Under the pieces are notes generated by a model that made no database searches, was not told where the DNA came from, and saw nothing but the letters and a program-made list of their open reading frames with translations. Positions 40,279 through 48,010 of a DNA stretch of 64,000 nt are shown piece after piece. The translations under genes and the position numbers were made by a program. The stretch spans positions 38,127 to 102,126 of the forward strand of contig JAWKVD010000017.1 of NCBI GenBank assembly GCA_041398225.1, written 5' to 3'. The DNA is from JAWKVD01 sp041398225. GTDB taxonomy: Bacteria; Pseudomonadota; Alphaproteobacteria; Caulobacterales; Hyphomonadaceae. How positions within the stretch are numbered: the first letter of the stretch is position 1; every line of letters begins with the position of its first letter.

Positions 40279-40860
40279 GTCGTCTCTCTCGTCCGGGCCC
40301 GCGTCGGGTTCGAACCGGCGCGCGCTCGCTGAATGGGAAGGGCGGGGCGATACGTGTTCAGCGGAAGGGGGTCAAGGGAGTTGGCGGGCAGCGGTCGAAC
40401 GCCATCGCTGCGTCTGAGAGCTCTTCCTCAGCGGACAACTTGATCCAGTTGATTCCCGCGACCAACTATGATTCAACGAAATTCGGTGACGGTTGCCGTC
40501 GCCCTTGGCCTACCGAGGAGCTCTCACACTAACTCGGATAGGAACGACAGTGGGCACGAACATACTCCCACTTGCCGAACCTAAAGCGGAAATATGAGCA
40601 AACGCTCACTGCTTTAGGCCACGTACAGAACAACTTCATCGTCGTTCTCCCTTCTGGGGCCGAGGTTAAAGCCTCGGGCTCCGGGGGGCCCCTTTGCTCC
40701 CCGCGCCTCTTCAGGGTGCAGGGGCTCAGAAGGATACGACGACAACCGCCATAGCCTGTGTTGCATGACTAACGGGGGGGTGCAACGCCCGTTGCGGTTT
40801 ATGGACAATTCGTAATCAACGGTGATTGATTTCGGCCGCAATGCGATGATATCATTCCGC
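40279..40860. other. Intergenic region upstream of truB, accessory-like composition
   Basis: About 580 bp without a supportable gene. It contains a tRNA T-arm-like GTCGGGTTCGAACCGGC (40304-40320) with no matching tRNA body, CAACT-N6-AGTTG (40436-40451), and TGAGC-AAAC-GCTCA (40595-40608). A 60-codon frame at 40572 has no ribosome site and overlaps these elements. The truB promoter must lie near its left end. GC is lower than the backbone from about 40,430 on. Confidence 0.5.
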
Positions 40861-41511
40861 ATGGCCGACGAGATCCTGATTTCTGAGTTTAGTGCGCTGG
40901 AAGCGACCCTAATGACGCGAGCTAGCGAACTTGCGGACGAGATAGCCAAGCTCGAAGACAGGTTGGGTCAGTTGCGCCGTGAAATCGCGATGACGCATGC
41001 TGCGCGAGCAAAGCTGGAAGAAGCCAGTCAAGTACTTCGTGGAACGTCGTTCGGAAGCAGCAACGGGCTTGCGGTTCTTTCCGCTCAGCTAGCATCGGAT
41101 CAAATCCACGGCGTAAGGCTAGCCGCCTCGAATGGGCTAGCGTCGCTGACCTCTGACCTGCCGTCCTCTTTTCCGAGGAACGCACCGGCCGCGCGCTATT
41201 TGGGTCAGGTCCTGGGAGCTGCCGATGATCGGGACGTCGCCCAAGAAGGTTTTCCCACCGAGCACTCTGACTGGTCGTGGCTCGAGATGACCCTCAAAGA
41301 AAAAATAATCACCGTGTTAAGGGGGTATCCAACAGGGCTCGAGGTGCAGGATCTTTCCAATATTATTTCGAGCGTGTTCGGGGAAGAGGTGCCCCGGACG
41401 TCGCTGTCTCCGCAGTTGAGCCGGATGAAACAGGCTGGAGAGGTTGCCTTGTTAGGGCGAGAATGGGTGCTCGCTCAGTACGTTGGTGCCCCCTTGGGGG
41501 GAGGACGATGA
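40861..41511 (+). CDS. Hypothetical protein: N-terminal coiled coil plus C-terminal winged-helix-like domain
   Basis: This is a 216-residue protein of unknown function. Residues 8-60 form a long charged coiled coil (ELADEIAKLEDRLGQLRREI). A Ser/Ala-rich linker with two similar LASSNGLASL-type segments follows. Residues 140-205 are winged-helix-like (LKEKIITVLRGYPTGLEVQD, LSPQLSRMKQAGEVALL, EWVLAQ). The last part aligns in pattern with the gene at 21714. Upstream in-frame starts at 40822 (GTG) and 40843 are possible; none has a clear ribosome site. Codon use and GC are lower than in neighbouring genes, so it may be acquired. Confidence 0.6.
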   Translation: MADEILISEFSALEATLMTRASELADEIAKLEDRLGQLRREIAMTHAARAKLEEASQVLRGTSFGSSNGLAVLSAQLASDQIHGVRLAASNGLASLTSDLPSSFPRNAPAARYLGQVLGAADDRDVAQEGFPTEHSDWSWLEMTLKEKIITVLRGYPTGLEVQDLSNIISSVFGEEVPRTSLSPQLSRMKQAGEVALLGREWVLAQYVGAPLGGGR

Positions 41512-41618
41512 CCTCCAAAAAATAGGTCCACAACACGGTTGGCCCCGCGCCCCTTGCCCCGTTTCCCGTGCGAGGGCACAAGGGTTAACGTCCTTAACCG
41601 TGGATGGGGAACCGAACC

Positions 41619-42116
41619 ATGAGCGTCGTCAATATCTTCCAGCCGCAGCAGGCCGCGCCGCAGGCGAGCTCGGTGTTCGACACCGAAAAACTCAAACAAT
41701 CCTTCACCGCCCAGCGTCACACCGACTGGACGATCGGCGAGGCCTTCCTCGCCCTGCTGCTGTCCGCCGCCGGCGCCGACGGCAAGGTCTCGGCCGAGGA
41801 GCAGAACGAGCTGTTCGCCCTGGCGGGCCGCTCGCGGGCGCTGAAATCGATGGACCAGACGCAGCTGGCGCAGGCCAACGCCGTGGTCAGCCAGCGCCTC
41901 GCCGAGCGCGCCAACGGGCTTGAGGAAGCCTGTCAGGCGCTGCCCACCGACATGCGCCTCACCATTCTCGCGCATTGCATCGATCTCGTCCTGTCGGACG
42001 GCGACTTCCACAAGGCCGAGGCCGACTTCCTCAACGCCATCACCGGCCATCTCGGCGTCGATCAGGCCGACGCCGAGCGCATCATGCAGGTGCTGTTGAT
42101 CAAGAACCGCTTCTAG
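41619..42116 (+). CDS. TerB-like tellurite resistance protein domain
   Basis: This 165-residue helical protein has two TerB-type repeats of acidic metal-loop motifs: AAGADGKVSAEEQNELFAL (around 50-68) and LVLSDGDFHKAEADFLNAI (around 122-140). TerB-like domains bind divalent cations and associate with membrane or stress complexes; the exact role here is unknown. ATG at 41619 is chosen for the natural N-terminus. The gene ends before a GC-rich terminator. Confidence 0.8.
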   Translation: MSVVNIFQPQQAAPQASSVFDTEKLKQSFTAQRHTDWTIGEAFLALLLSAAGADGKVSAEEQNELFALAGRSRALKSMDQTQLAQANAVVSQRLAERANGLEEACQALPTDMRLTILAHCIDLVLSDGDFHKAEADFLNAITGHLGVDQADAERIMQVLLIKNRF

Positions 42117-42169
42117 GCGAGATCATGGGCGCCCGAACCGGCGCCCGCACCGACCGTTGAAATCGGGGG

Positions 42170-42196
42170 AACGCCGCGGCCGCGCGCCGCGGCGTT
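42170..42196 (+). terminator. Terminator after the TerB-like gene
   Basis: 10-bp perfect stem AACGCCGCGG / CCGCGGCGTT with a 7-nt loop, followed by TTCTCGTTTCTC. Confidence 0.75.
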
Positions 42197-42292
42197 TCTC
42201 GTTTCTCCATCTCCGTGCCCCGCGATTGTCATCCCGGCCAAGCCGCGCAGCGGCGCGAGCCGGGACCTATTCCTCAACCACGACGGCCTCTC

Positions 42293-42345
42293 AATGGGTC
42301 CCGGGTCTCGGCCGGACTTCGTCCGCGGCCTCGCCCGGGATGACA
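42293..42345 (+). repeat. 53-bp extragenic palindromic repeat, copy 1
   Basis: Begins AATGGGTCCCGGGTCTCGG and ends GCCCGGGATGACA. Copy 2 at 60013-60065 is identical at 52 of 53 positions and in the same orientation. Each copy is near-palindromic (TCCCGGG...CCCGGGA). Confidence 0.85.
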
Positions 42346-42370
42346 GCCGGTGTGCGGCTTCGCACCTGAT

Positions 42371-42420
42371 CTGGAAGCGTGGCCTTGGCCACGCGTCCCC
42401 AGCGAAGGCTGGGGTCCAGT
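42371..42420 (+). repeat. Double-hairpin extragenic repeat, copy 1
   Basis: Hairpin GCGTGGCC-TT-GGCCACGC is followed directly by CCCCAGC-GAAG-GCTGGGG and then TCCAGT. Copy 2 at 59826-59874 keeps the second hairpin exactly and changes the first to GCGTCTC-GCA-GAGACGC, a compensated stem. Confidence 0.8.
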
Positions 42421-42522
42421 CACTAAAGCCAAGAAGGCGACGGCCTTTCCTCCACCGCCTCTGGCGGGGGAGGTGGATCGCAAGCCCGAAGGGCGAAGCG
42501 AGACGGAGGGGGTGGCCACAAA

Positions 42523-42990
42523 CTTATCCGACCCACTTTTCCGTCGCCCATAGTCCTTCTCGCGTCTGGCGCGGGGAGGGTTCGAGAGCTCCGAGACTCT
42601 TGAATGTCAGGCGCCGGCCGGCGTGTGATGCGGGCGGGGTGAAATCCGTCTTGCGTCTGCAAACAGGCTCCGGGGTGTCGAAACCGGGGCTCCAGGTCTC
42701 GCGGAGAGATCTGCACGCGGGTCCGGGATGCGGAAATGGGTCCAAATGCTGGACGTGGGCCGTGCGATCTCAGACTTTATCGAGACGCGACCGGTGTTCC
42801 CCAGCCAAACCCGCCAGCCGCACCGGACTTCAAACCGGCCGCGGGGCGCGTGGATGTCGCGTCTTACGCCAGCTCCACCTCCCATAAGGAGAGGGCTGGC
42901 AACTTACCCGGCGCGGCCCCACGCGTCCCGGCCTCCCCAATTCGCTTGGGGAGCGATGCGAAACCCGGACGGCGCACGCCGGTCCGGCCA
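42523..42990 (+). repeat. Large intergenic repeat element, copy A
   Basis: About 460 bp starting at CTTATCCGACCCACTT and running to around GATGCGAAACCCGGA. An inverted copy lies at 59376-59823. Long identical blocks (for example the region around 42,640-42,760) alternate with indels that are not multiples of three. The end boundaries are approximate. Confidence 0.8.
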
Positions 42991-43166
42991 AACCCGCATC
43001 CGCTTTGCGTCATGGGCGCGCCTCGCGCCAGACGGGAATGCGCTGCGTTCACGCAGGGGGCTGCTCTCGCCAAACGCCCCACCCATATGCAAGAGATCAG
43101 CGGAGACGGTCGTCGCGGCGGAACGCGGCGGCGGCCGATCCGCCAGCAGGCAGGCCAGGGACAGGC

Positions 43167-43568
43167 ATGTTCGAATGGGACGACAGAGCCCGGATCGAGA
43201 ACCTCGCGCGCCACGGCGTCGACTTCGTGCGCGCGGCGCGGATGTTCGACAATCCGGTGATGGAGCGCGAGGACACGCGCCAGTTCGCGGGCGAAATGCG
43301 CCATATCGCCATCGGCCATCATGGCGGCTTCTACATGGTCGTCGTCACCACGCCCCGGAACGGGCGGCGGCGTATCGTGCAGGCGTGGAGGGCTGATCGT
43401 GCCGACGAAGAGCTCTATCGTGCGGGCGTCCCGCAGGCAGCTCGCGCGGCTGCAGGATCATACGGACGAAAACTCGGCGCCCCTTCCAAGCATGGGGGCG
43501 GAATTCTGGGTCAAGGCGGCGCCCGTCTATCCATCGCGAAATCAGAAGATGGTCCGCCTTCGGCTTGA
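43167..43568 (+). CDS. brnT: BrnT-family toxin (DUF497) with extended C-terminus
   Basis: This 133-residue protein matches BrnT over residues 1-85: MFEWDDRARIENLARHGVDF, then RHIAIG and a VVVTTPRNGRRRIVQAWRAD strand pair. BrnT is an RNase-like toxin that blocks translation. Usual length is about 90-100 residues; here no stop occurs where expected and the frame runs 170 bp into brnA. The start has AGGGA upstream. It lies just after the repeat-rich region. Confidence 0.8.
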   Translation: MFEWDDRARIENLARHGVDFVRAARMFDNPVMEREDTRQFAGEMRHIAIGHHGGFYMVVVTTPRNGRRRIVQAWRADRADEELYRAGVPQAARAAAGSYGRKLGAPSKHGGGILGQGGARLSIAKSEDGPPSA

Positions 43569-43719
43569 TCCGGAGGTGGTCGAGTATTTCAAGACGCGCG
43601 ATCCCCAGCGCGAGGGCGTCAACGCGGTGCTGCGCGCCTATGTCGAATACCAGAAGTCCGGCAAAGGCTCAGGGGGAAGTTCCGGCGGCGGTTCTGGCGG
43701 AAGTTCTGGCGGCGGATGA
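43399..43719 (+). CDS. brnA: BrnA-family antitoxin
   Basis: This 106-residue antitoxin starts at GTG 43399, with GGAGGG 6 bp upstream inside brnT. The C-terminal ribbon-helix-helix pattern KMVRLRLDPEVVEYFKTRD followed by NAVLRAYVEYQ is that of BrnA, which neutralises BrnT and represses the operon. The final 17 residues are pure Gly/Ser (GSGGSSGGGSGGSSGGG), unusual for an antitoxin. The 170-bp overlap with brnT in another frame is far longer than in typical pairs. Confidence 0.8.
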   Translation: MPTKSSIVRASRRQLARLQDHTDENSAPLPSMGAEFWVKAAPVYPSRNQKMVRLRLDPEVVEYFKTRDPQREGVNAVLRAYVEYQKSGKGSGGSSGGGSGGSSGGG

Positions 43720-43811
43720 GGCGGGAATAGATTTCCTGCACCGCCCGATCCGTCCGCCTGCTTGATCTCCGGCGCCTTATCGTGAACCTGCGTGGCGGGA
43801 GGCGCCGCCGC

Positions 43812-45110
43812 ATGAAATGGTCGGGACTGTACACGCTGATCGCGCTGGCGCTCGGGATCGCCGCCGGGATCGCGATCAACGCCTCGAACTCGCCGGCGCT
43901 GGGCGTCGCCAGCGAGGTCGCGCAGGGGGTGGGCTCGCTGTGGCTCAACGCGCTGCGGATGACCGTGGCGCCGCTGATCGTGTCGCTGCTGGTCACCGGC
44001 ATCGCCTCGGCGGTCGATGCGGCCGCCACCGGGCGGCTGGCGGCGCGGGCGATCTGGGTGTTCGTGGCGCTGGTGGTGGTCGCCACCGTCTATGTGCTGA
44101 TCGTGGCGCCGGTCGCGCTGGCGCTGTTTCCGGTCGCGCCCGACGCGGCGCAGGCGGTGCTGGCGGGCGTGGCGGGTCAGCCCGATCCGGGCGATACGCC
44201 GCTCAATCTGGCGCAGTGGATCGCCAGCCTCGCGCCCTCCAACGTGATCGCGGCGGCGGCGCAGGACGCAACGCTGCCGTTGGTGCTGTTCTCGGTTCTG
44301 CTCGGCTTCGCCGCCACCCGGCTCGGCGAGGCGCGGCGCAAGACCATCCTGTCGGTGTTCGACGCCTTCGGCGAGGCGATGATCGTCATCGTGCGCTGGG
44401 TGTTGCTGTTCGCGCCGATCGGCGTTTTCGGGCTCTCGCTGGGGGTGGGCGATGTGGCCGGCGCGGCCTCGTTCAAGGTGCTGCTGCACTATATCGTCAT
44501 GGTCGCCGCGATCATCGCCGGCGTCACGCCGATCGCGGTTGTAGCCGCCATCGTCTGGGGTCGGGCGCGGCCGGGCAGGTTTCTGCTCGCCGCCGCGCCG
44601 GTGCAGGCGCTGGCGGTCTCCACCCAGTCCTCGCTGGCGTGTCTGCCGGCGATGCTGCAGGCGGCGCGCGAGCGTCTTGGCGTGTCCGAGCGCACGGCTG
44701 ATCTCGCCCTGCCGCTGGCGGTCACGCTGTTCCGCATGACCAGCACGGCCGGAAACATCGCGGTGGTGCTGTTCTGCGCCCATATCAGCGGCGTCGCCCT
44801 CGGCCCGTTCCAGCTCCTGAGCGGGGGGCTGGTCGCGTTCGCGATGAGCGTCGGCGCGGTGGGTCTGCCGGGGCAGACCTCGTTCTTCCTGTCGATCGTT
44901 CCGATCGCGGTCGCCATGGGCGTGCCCACCGAGCTGTTGGGCATCCTGATCTCGGTGGAGGTGATCCCCGACATCTTCCGCACCGTCGGCAACGTCACCG
45001 CCGACATGGCCGCCTCGGTCATCGTCGACCGGCGCAAGGACGCGGCGGGCGAGGCGGAAGCCGGCGGGGCGGAAGCGATCAGTTCGCCGGGCGCGTCGGC
45101 CGCGTCGTAA
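43812..45110 (+). CDS. Dicarboxylate/amino acid:cation symporter (DAACS family)
   Basis: This 432-residue transporter has eight TM helices and two re-entrant loops. Family marks are NALRMTVAPLIVSLLVTGIASA near the N-terminus, the serine-containing loop STQSSLACLPAM and FRMTSTAGNIAVV in place of the usual NMDG-type motif. It imports dicarboxylates or acidic amino acids with Na+ or H+. The ATG at 43812 follows GGGAGG; an upstream GTG at 43782 is possible. Its end overlaps the convergent hydrolase gene by 32 bp. Confidence 0.88.
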   Translation: MKWSGLYTLIALALGIAAGIAINASNSPALGVASEVAQGVGSLWLNALRMTVAPLIVSLLVTGIASAVDAAATGRLAARAIWVFVALVVVATVYVLIVAPVALALFPVAPDAAQAVLAGVAGQPDPGDTPLNLAQWIASLAPSNVIAAAAQDATLPLVLFSVLLGFAATRLGEARRKTILSVFDAFGEAMIVIVRWVLLFAPIGVFGLSLGVGDVAGAASFKVLLHYIVMVAAIIAGVTPIAVVAAIVWGRARPGRFLLAAAPVQALAVSTQSSLACLPAMLQAARERLGVSERTADLALPLAVTLFRMTSTAGNIAVVLFCAHISGVALGPFQLLSGGLVAFAMSVGAVGLPGQTSFFLSIVPIAVAMGVPTELLGILISVEVIPDIFRTVGNVTADMAASVIVDRRKDAAGEAEAGGAEAISSPGASAAS

Positions 45111-46122
45111 CCCGCGCGGCGGCGACCACTTCGGCCACGGCGGCCAGAACGGCCTCGGGCTTGTTGAAGAAGAAGGCGTGGTTGGAGTTCGGCACCGTCT
45201 CAAGACGGCCGCGGCTCGACCAGGTGGAGATGTCCTTCTGGAGCTTGCGCCAGACGCCCTCGCGAACCGGCGGCGCGTCGTCGTCGGCCAGGCCGTCGGC
45301 GGACAGAAGATAGCCGTTGCGGGCGTCCTCCTCGCGCCATGCGGCGGTCATCTCCGGGGGTTCGCGCGCCAGCACGATCACCGGAAGGTTGCGCAGGTCG
45401 CGATAGAGGCCGGCCAGCTCCAGCGTGTCGCCGCGATGGCGCGCTTCGCGGGCGTCTCCGGCCGCCGAGCGGGGATAGAGCGCGCGGACCGGCTTCCCGA
45501 TCGAGGGATCGACCGGGTAGGGCTCCAGCCGCAACAGGCCGGTCCAGCGCAGCATCAGCGCCAGCTCCTGGCCCGGGGGAACGTAGTCGCCGGTCTTGAG
45601 ACCGCTGTCGGCGAACGCCTGTTCCTGGTCGGGGTGAGAGGAATCGACGAACACCATGCCGGCGACCTCGTCGCGATAGAGACCGGCGAAGATCAGGTTG
45701 TAGAGGCCGCCCCGGGAATGTCCGACCAGAACGTAGGGCGCCTTCTCCCCGGCGGCGGCGAGCGCGGCGTGCAGGTCCTCGGCCACGTCCTTCGGCTCGA
45801 AGGGGCGGGGGTCGGGATCGCTCCACATGATGCCGGCGCGGCTGTAGGCGCAGGCGCGGCTGGTCCTGGCCGCATCCGGCAGGACAGGCGACCAGGCAAG
45901 CGAACCGAGCACGTCGCCGCCCGACTGGAAGACGATGGTGGGCGAGCCCTCGCCGCGACAGTCGATCTGGATGCGCCGTCCGGGTTCGACCTCGACCATC
46001 CGTCCAGGCGGCGGATAGGCGTCGAGCGCCCGCGCGGTCAGCGCCGACTCGCAACCGGAGCCCGCCAGCATGGCCGCCAGCGATGCTGCAAGGATCGCCG
46101 GTGTCGCGATGCGCTGCTTCAT
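45079..46122 (-). CDS. Alpha/beta hydrolase, probable lipoprotein
   Basis: This is a 347-residue protein. A signal region ends at Cys24 (LAGSGC, weak lipobox). The core is an alpha/beta hydrolase: YVLVGHSRGGLYN with nucleophile Ser136, FVDSSHPDQ, and SNHAFFFNKP with the probable catalytic His near the C-terminus. Substrate unknown. Its 3' end overlaps the symporter gene by 32 bp on the opposite strand. Confidence 0.85.
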   Translation of the reverse strand: MKQRIATPAILAASLAAMLAGSGCESALTARALDAYPPPGRMVEVEPGRRIQIDCRGEGSPTIVFQSGGDVLGSLAWSPVLPDAARTSRACAYSRAGIMWSDPDPRPFEPKDVAEDLHAALAAAGEKAPYVLVGHSRGGLYNLIFAGLYRDEVAGMVFVDSSHPDQEQAFADSGLKTGDYVPPGQELALMLRWTGLLRLEPYPVDPSIGKPVRALYPRSAAGDAREARHRGDTLELAGLYRDLRNLPVIVLAREPPEMTAAWREEDARNGYLLSADGLADDDAPPVREGVWRKLQKDISTWSSRGRLETVPNSNHAFFFNKPEAVLAAVAEVVAAARVTTRPTRPAN

Positions 46123-46193
46123 GGCCCGGGCAGACTAGGTCGATCCCGGCGGCGCGGCAAAGAGGCGGGCTTTCAATTGACGGCGAGCGAAGG

Positions 46194-46220
46194 CGGGGCG
46201 CCGTTCGCGGCGGCGCCCCG
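46194..46220. terminator. GC-rich hairpin after the small secreted protein gene
   Basis: Perfect 10-bp stem CGGGGCGCCG / CGGCGCCCCG with a 7-nt loop in the 147-bp gap. On the plus strand it is followed by TTTG; on the minus strand there is no T-run. Confidence 0.45.
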
Positions 46221-46269
46221 TTTGTCGTTCCGTCGTTTTCCGGTCGCCGTCCGGCGGCGGCGGACGAAC

Positions 46270-46611
46270 CTATTTGATGGTGACGATCAACGGGCCGAGA
46301 TCGGAGGTCAGCTCGAACGTGTCGCCTTCCTTCTTGTCGGCGGGGATCTCGGTGCAGATCTCCTGACCGATCTGGACCGGGGTGTGGCACAGGGTGGCCC
46401 CGTCCACGCGGTATTCGCCGCCGCCGCCGACCGGGTCGTCGAACTTGCCGTCGGCCAGGTAGGTGAGATCGTAGACTTGGCCGCCGATGTCGAACGTGGC
46501 GCCGTTGGCGATCATCAGCTTGATCGTGTCGGCGCCGTCGGCGAAGGCCGGCGCGGCCAGCAGGGCGGCGGCGACGGCGGCCGAGGCGAGCGCGATGGGC
46601 GAAGGTTTCAT
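46270..46611 (-). CDS. Hypothetical secreted protein
   Basis: This is a 113-residue protein with a clear signal peptide (residues 1-24, cleaved after AFA). The mature part is small and acidic, with two cysteines (ATLCHTP and QEICTEI) that could form a disulfide. Residue pattern suggests a beta-rich fold (NGATFDIGGQVYDLTYLADGKF). No family is recognised. Start at 46611 is the first Met giving a signal peptide. Confidence 0.7.
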   Translation of the reverse strand: MKPSPIALASAAVAAALLAAPAFADGADTIKLMIANGATFDIGGQVYDLTYLADGKFDDPVGGGGEYRVDGATLCHTPVQIGQEICTEIPADKKEGDTFELTSDLGPLIVTIK

Positions 46612-46794
46612 GGCGTGGCTCTCCGGGGGGCGATGCAAGGACGGGCGATGCGAATTTCTCCTGCAGGTTTACCAGACAGGGCGTGACGTTTCCGCGACAC
46701 GCGCTGCACGGCGCCCGCTGGAGGCCGCGCACTCGACGGGGGCCGCCGCGAGGAGGCCGCTTGTGTCGGGCGGGCGGCCTGATAGGTGGAGACG

Positions 46795-47526
46795 ATGAGC
46801 TTTCGCGCCACCTGTCTCACGCTCTACCCGGAGGCGTTTCCGGGCGTTCTCGGCGTATCGATCATCGGATCGGCGCTGGAGAAGGGTCTGTGGGAGCTTG
46901 ATCTGGTCGACATTCGTGATTTCGGGATCGGCAAGCACCGCACCGTGGACGATACGCCGTCCGGCGGGGGGGCGGGCCTGGTGATGCGGGCCGACGTCGC
47001 CGCCGCCGCCATCGACAGCGTCGAGCGGGCCGGCCGGCCGCTGATCTATCTGTCGCCCCGGGGCCGGCCGTTCAGCCAGGCCCGGGCGAGGGAAATCGCC
47101 GCCGGACCGGGCGCGATCCTGCTTTGCGGGCGGTTCGAGGGGCTCGACCAGCGCGTGATCGAGGCCCGCGACATCGAGGAAGTTTCGCTGGGCGACTTCG
47201 TGCTGGCGGGCGGAGAGGTCGCCGCGCAGGCCGTTCTGGAGGCCTGCATTAGGCTGATTCCAGGCGTGGCGGGGAACGCCATGTCTCTGGAAGAAGAGAG
47301 TTTTTCCGACGGTTTGCTGGAGCACCCGCACTATACCCGCCCGGCCGAATGGGAGGGGCGGAGCATCCCCGCGATTCTGACCTCTGGCGACCACGCCAAG
47401 GTCGCCGATTGGCGGAGAAATCAGGCTGAGGAGTTGACGAAAGCCCGAAGACCGGATTTATACGCCGCTTTCCGGGACAGAAGCCCGCAATCCGCGCGGA
47501 CGCCGCCGCGCGAGCGAAAGTCATAG
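46795..47526 (+). CDS. trmD: tRNA (guanine(37)-N1)-methyltransferase
   Basis: This 243-residue SPOUT methyltransferase makes m1G37 and prevents frameshifting. The knot motifs are intact: DDTPSGGGAGLVMRADV, LLCGRFEGLDQRV (around 107-119) and EVSLGDFVLAGGE (129-141) for SAM binding; LLEHPHYTRPAEWEG follows. ATG at 46795 with GGAG upstream; a GTG at 46786 is also possible. It is followed 4 bp later by rplS, the conserved trmD-rplS pair. Confidence 0.96.
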   Translation: MSFRATCLTLYPEAFPGVLGVSIIGSALEKGLWELDLVDIRDFGIGKHRTVDDTPSGGGAGLVMRADVAAAAIDSVERAGRPLIYLSPRGRPFSQARAREIAAGPGAILLCGRFEGLDQRVIEARDIEEVSLGDFVLAGGEVAAQAVLEACIRLIPGVAGNAMSLEEESFSDGLLEHPHYTRPAEWEGRSIPAILTSGDHAKVADWRRNQAEELTKARRPDLYAAFRDRSPQSARTPPRERKS

Positions 47527-47530
47527 AGCC

Positions 47531-47920
47531 ATGGCCGCGAACATCATCGAGACCCTGAACCGCGAAGAGATCGACCGCGTTTCGGAAGGCAAGACCATCC
47601 CTGAATTCGCGCCCGGCGACACGCTGCGCGTGCAGGTCAAGATTTCGGAAGGCGACCGCGAGCGTCTGCAGGCGTTCGAAGGCGTGTGCATCGCCCGCGC
47701 CGGCGCCGGCCTCAACGAGAATTTCACCGTGCGCAAGATGTCGTTCGGCGAAGGCGTCGAGCGGGTGTTCCCGCTGTACTCGCCGCTGGTCGACTCGATC
47801 GAAGTGAAGCGCCGCGGCCGCGTTCGTCGCGCCAAGCTCTATTATCTGCGCGGCCGCACCGGCAAACGCGCCCGTATCGCCGAAAAAACCACGGCGCGCC
47901 GCCAGTCCGACGAAGGCTAG
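47531..47920 (+). CDS. rplS: 50S ribosomal protein L19
   Basis: This 129-residue protein begins MAANIIETLNREEI and has the L19 signatures FAPGDTLRVQVKI, GVCIAR, ENFTVRKMSFGEGVERVFPLYSP and RRGRVRRAKLYYLRGR. It sits at the 30S/50S interface. Length is normal with a short basic tail. It is co-transcribed with trmD and ends at a strong terminator. Confidence 0.98.
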   Translation: MAANIIETLNREEIDRVSEGKTIPEFAPGDTLRVQVKISEGDRERLQAFEGVCIARAGAGLNENFTVRKMSFGEGVERVFPLYSPLVDSIEVKRRGRVRRAKLYYLRGRTGKRARIAEKTTARRQSDEG

Positions 47921-47944
47921 GCCGCTTCGCGATCCAGATTTGAA

Positions 47945-47973
47945 GACGCCCCGGACCTCTGGTCCGGGGCGTC
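47945..47973 (+). terminator. Rho-independent terminator after trmD-rplS
   Basis: 13-bp perfect stem GACGCCCCGGACC / GGTCCGGGGCGTC with a TCT loop, then GGCTTTT. Confidence 0.9.
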
Positions 47974-48010
47974 GGCTTTTCGGGGCTCTGTCTTCGAGGT
48001 GCGGCCCGCG

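Larger units (their letters stand above)
42197..43166. other. Repeat-rich intergenic region
   Basis: Nearly 1 kb without a supportable gene. It holds a GTCATCCCGGCC-type palindrome (about 42,227-42,267), a 53-bp palindromic repeat, a double-hairpin repeat and copy A of a large element, all of which (except the first) recur near 59.4-60.1 kb. Open frames here are out of register between the two loci, so they are unlikely to be genes. Confidence 0.7.

Noticed and set aside
40300..40322. Possible tRNA gene from a T-arm-like sequence
   Set aside because: Neither strand gives acceptor, D and anticodon stems around it.
40572..40754. 60-codon plus-strand frame upstream of the coiled-coil gene
   Set aside because: No ribosome site, crosses GC-rich palindromic sequence and has no recognisable pattern.
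42524..42745. Short open frames inside the large repeats (also 59516-59803)
   Set aside because: Frames shift between copies through indels that are not multiples of three, so protein-level conservation is not maintained along the element.
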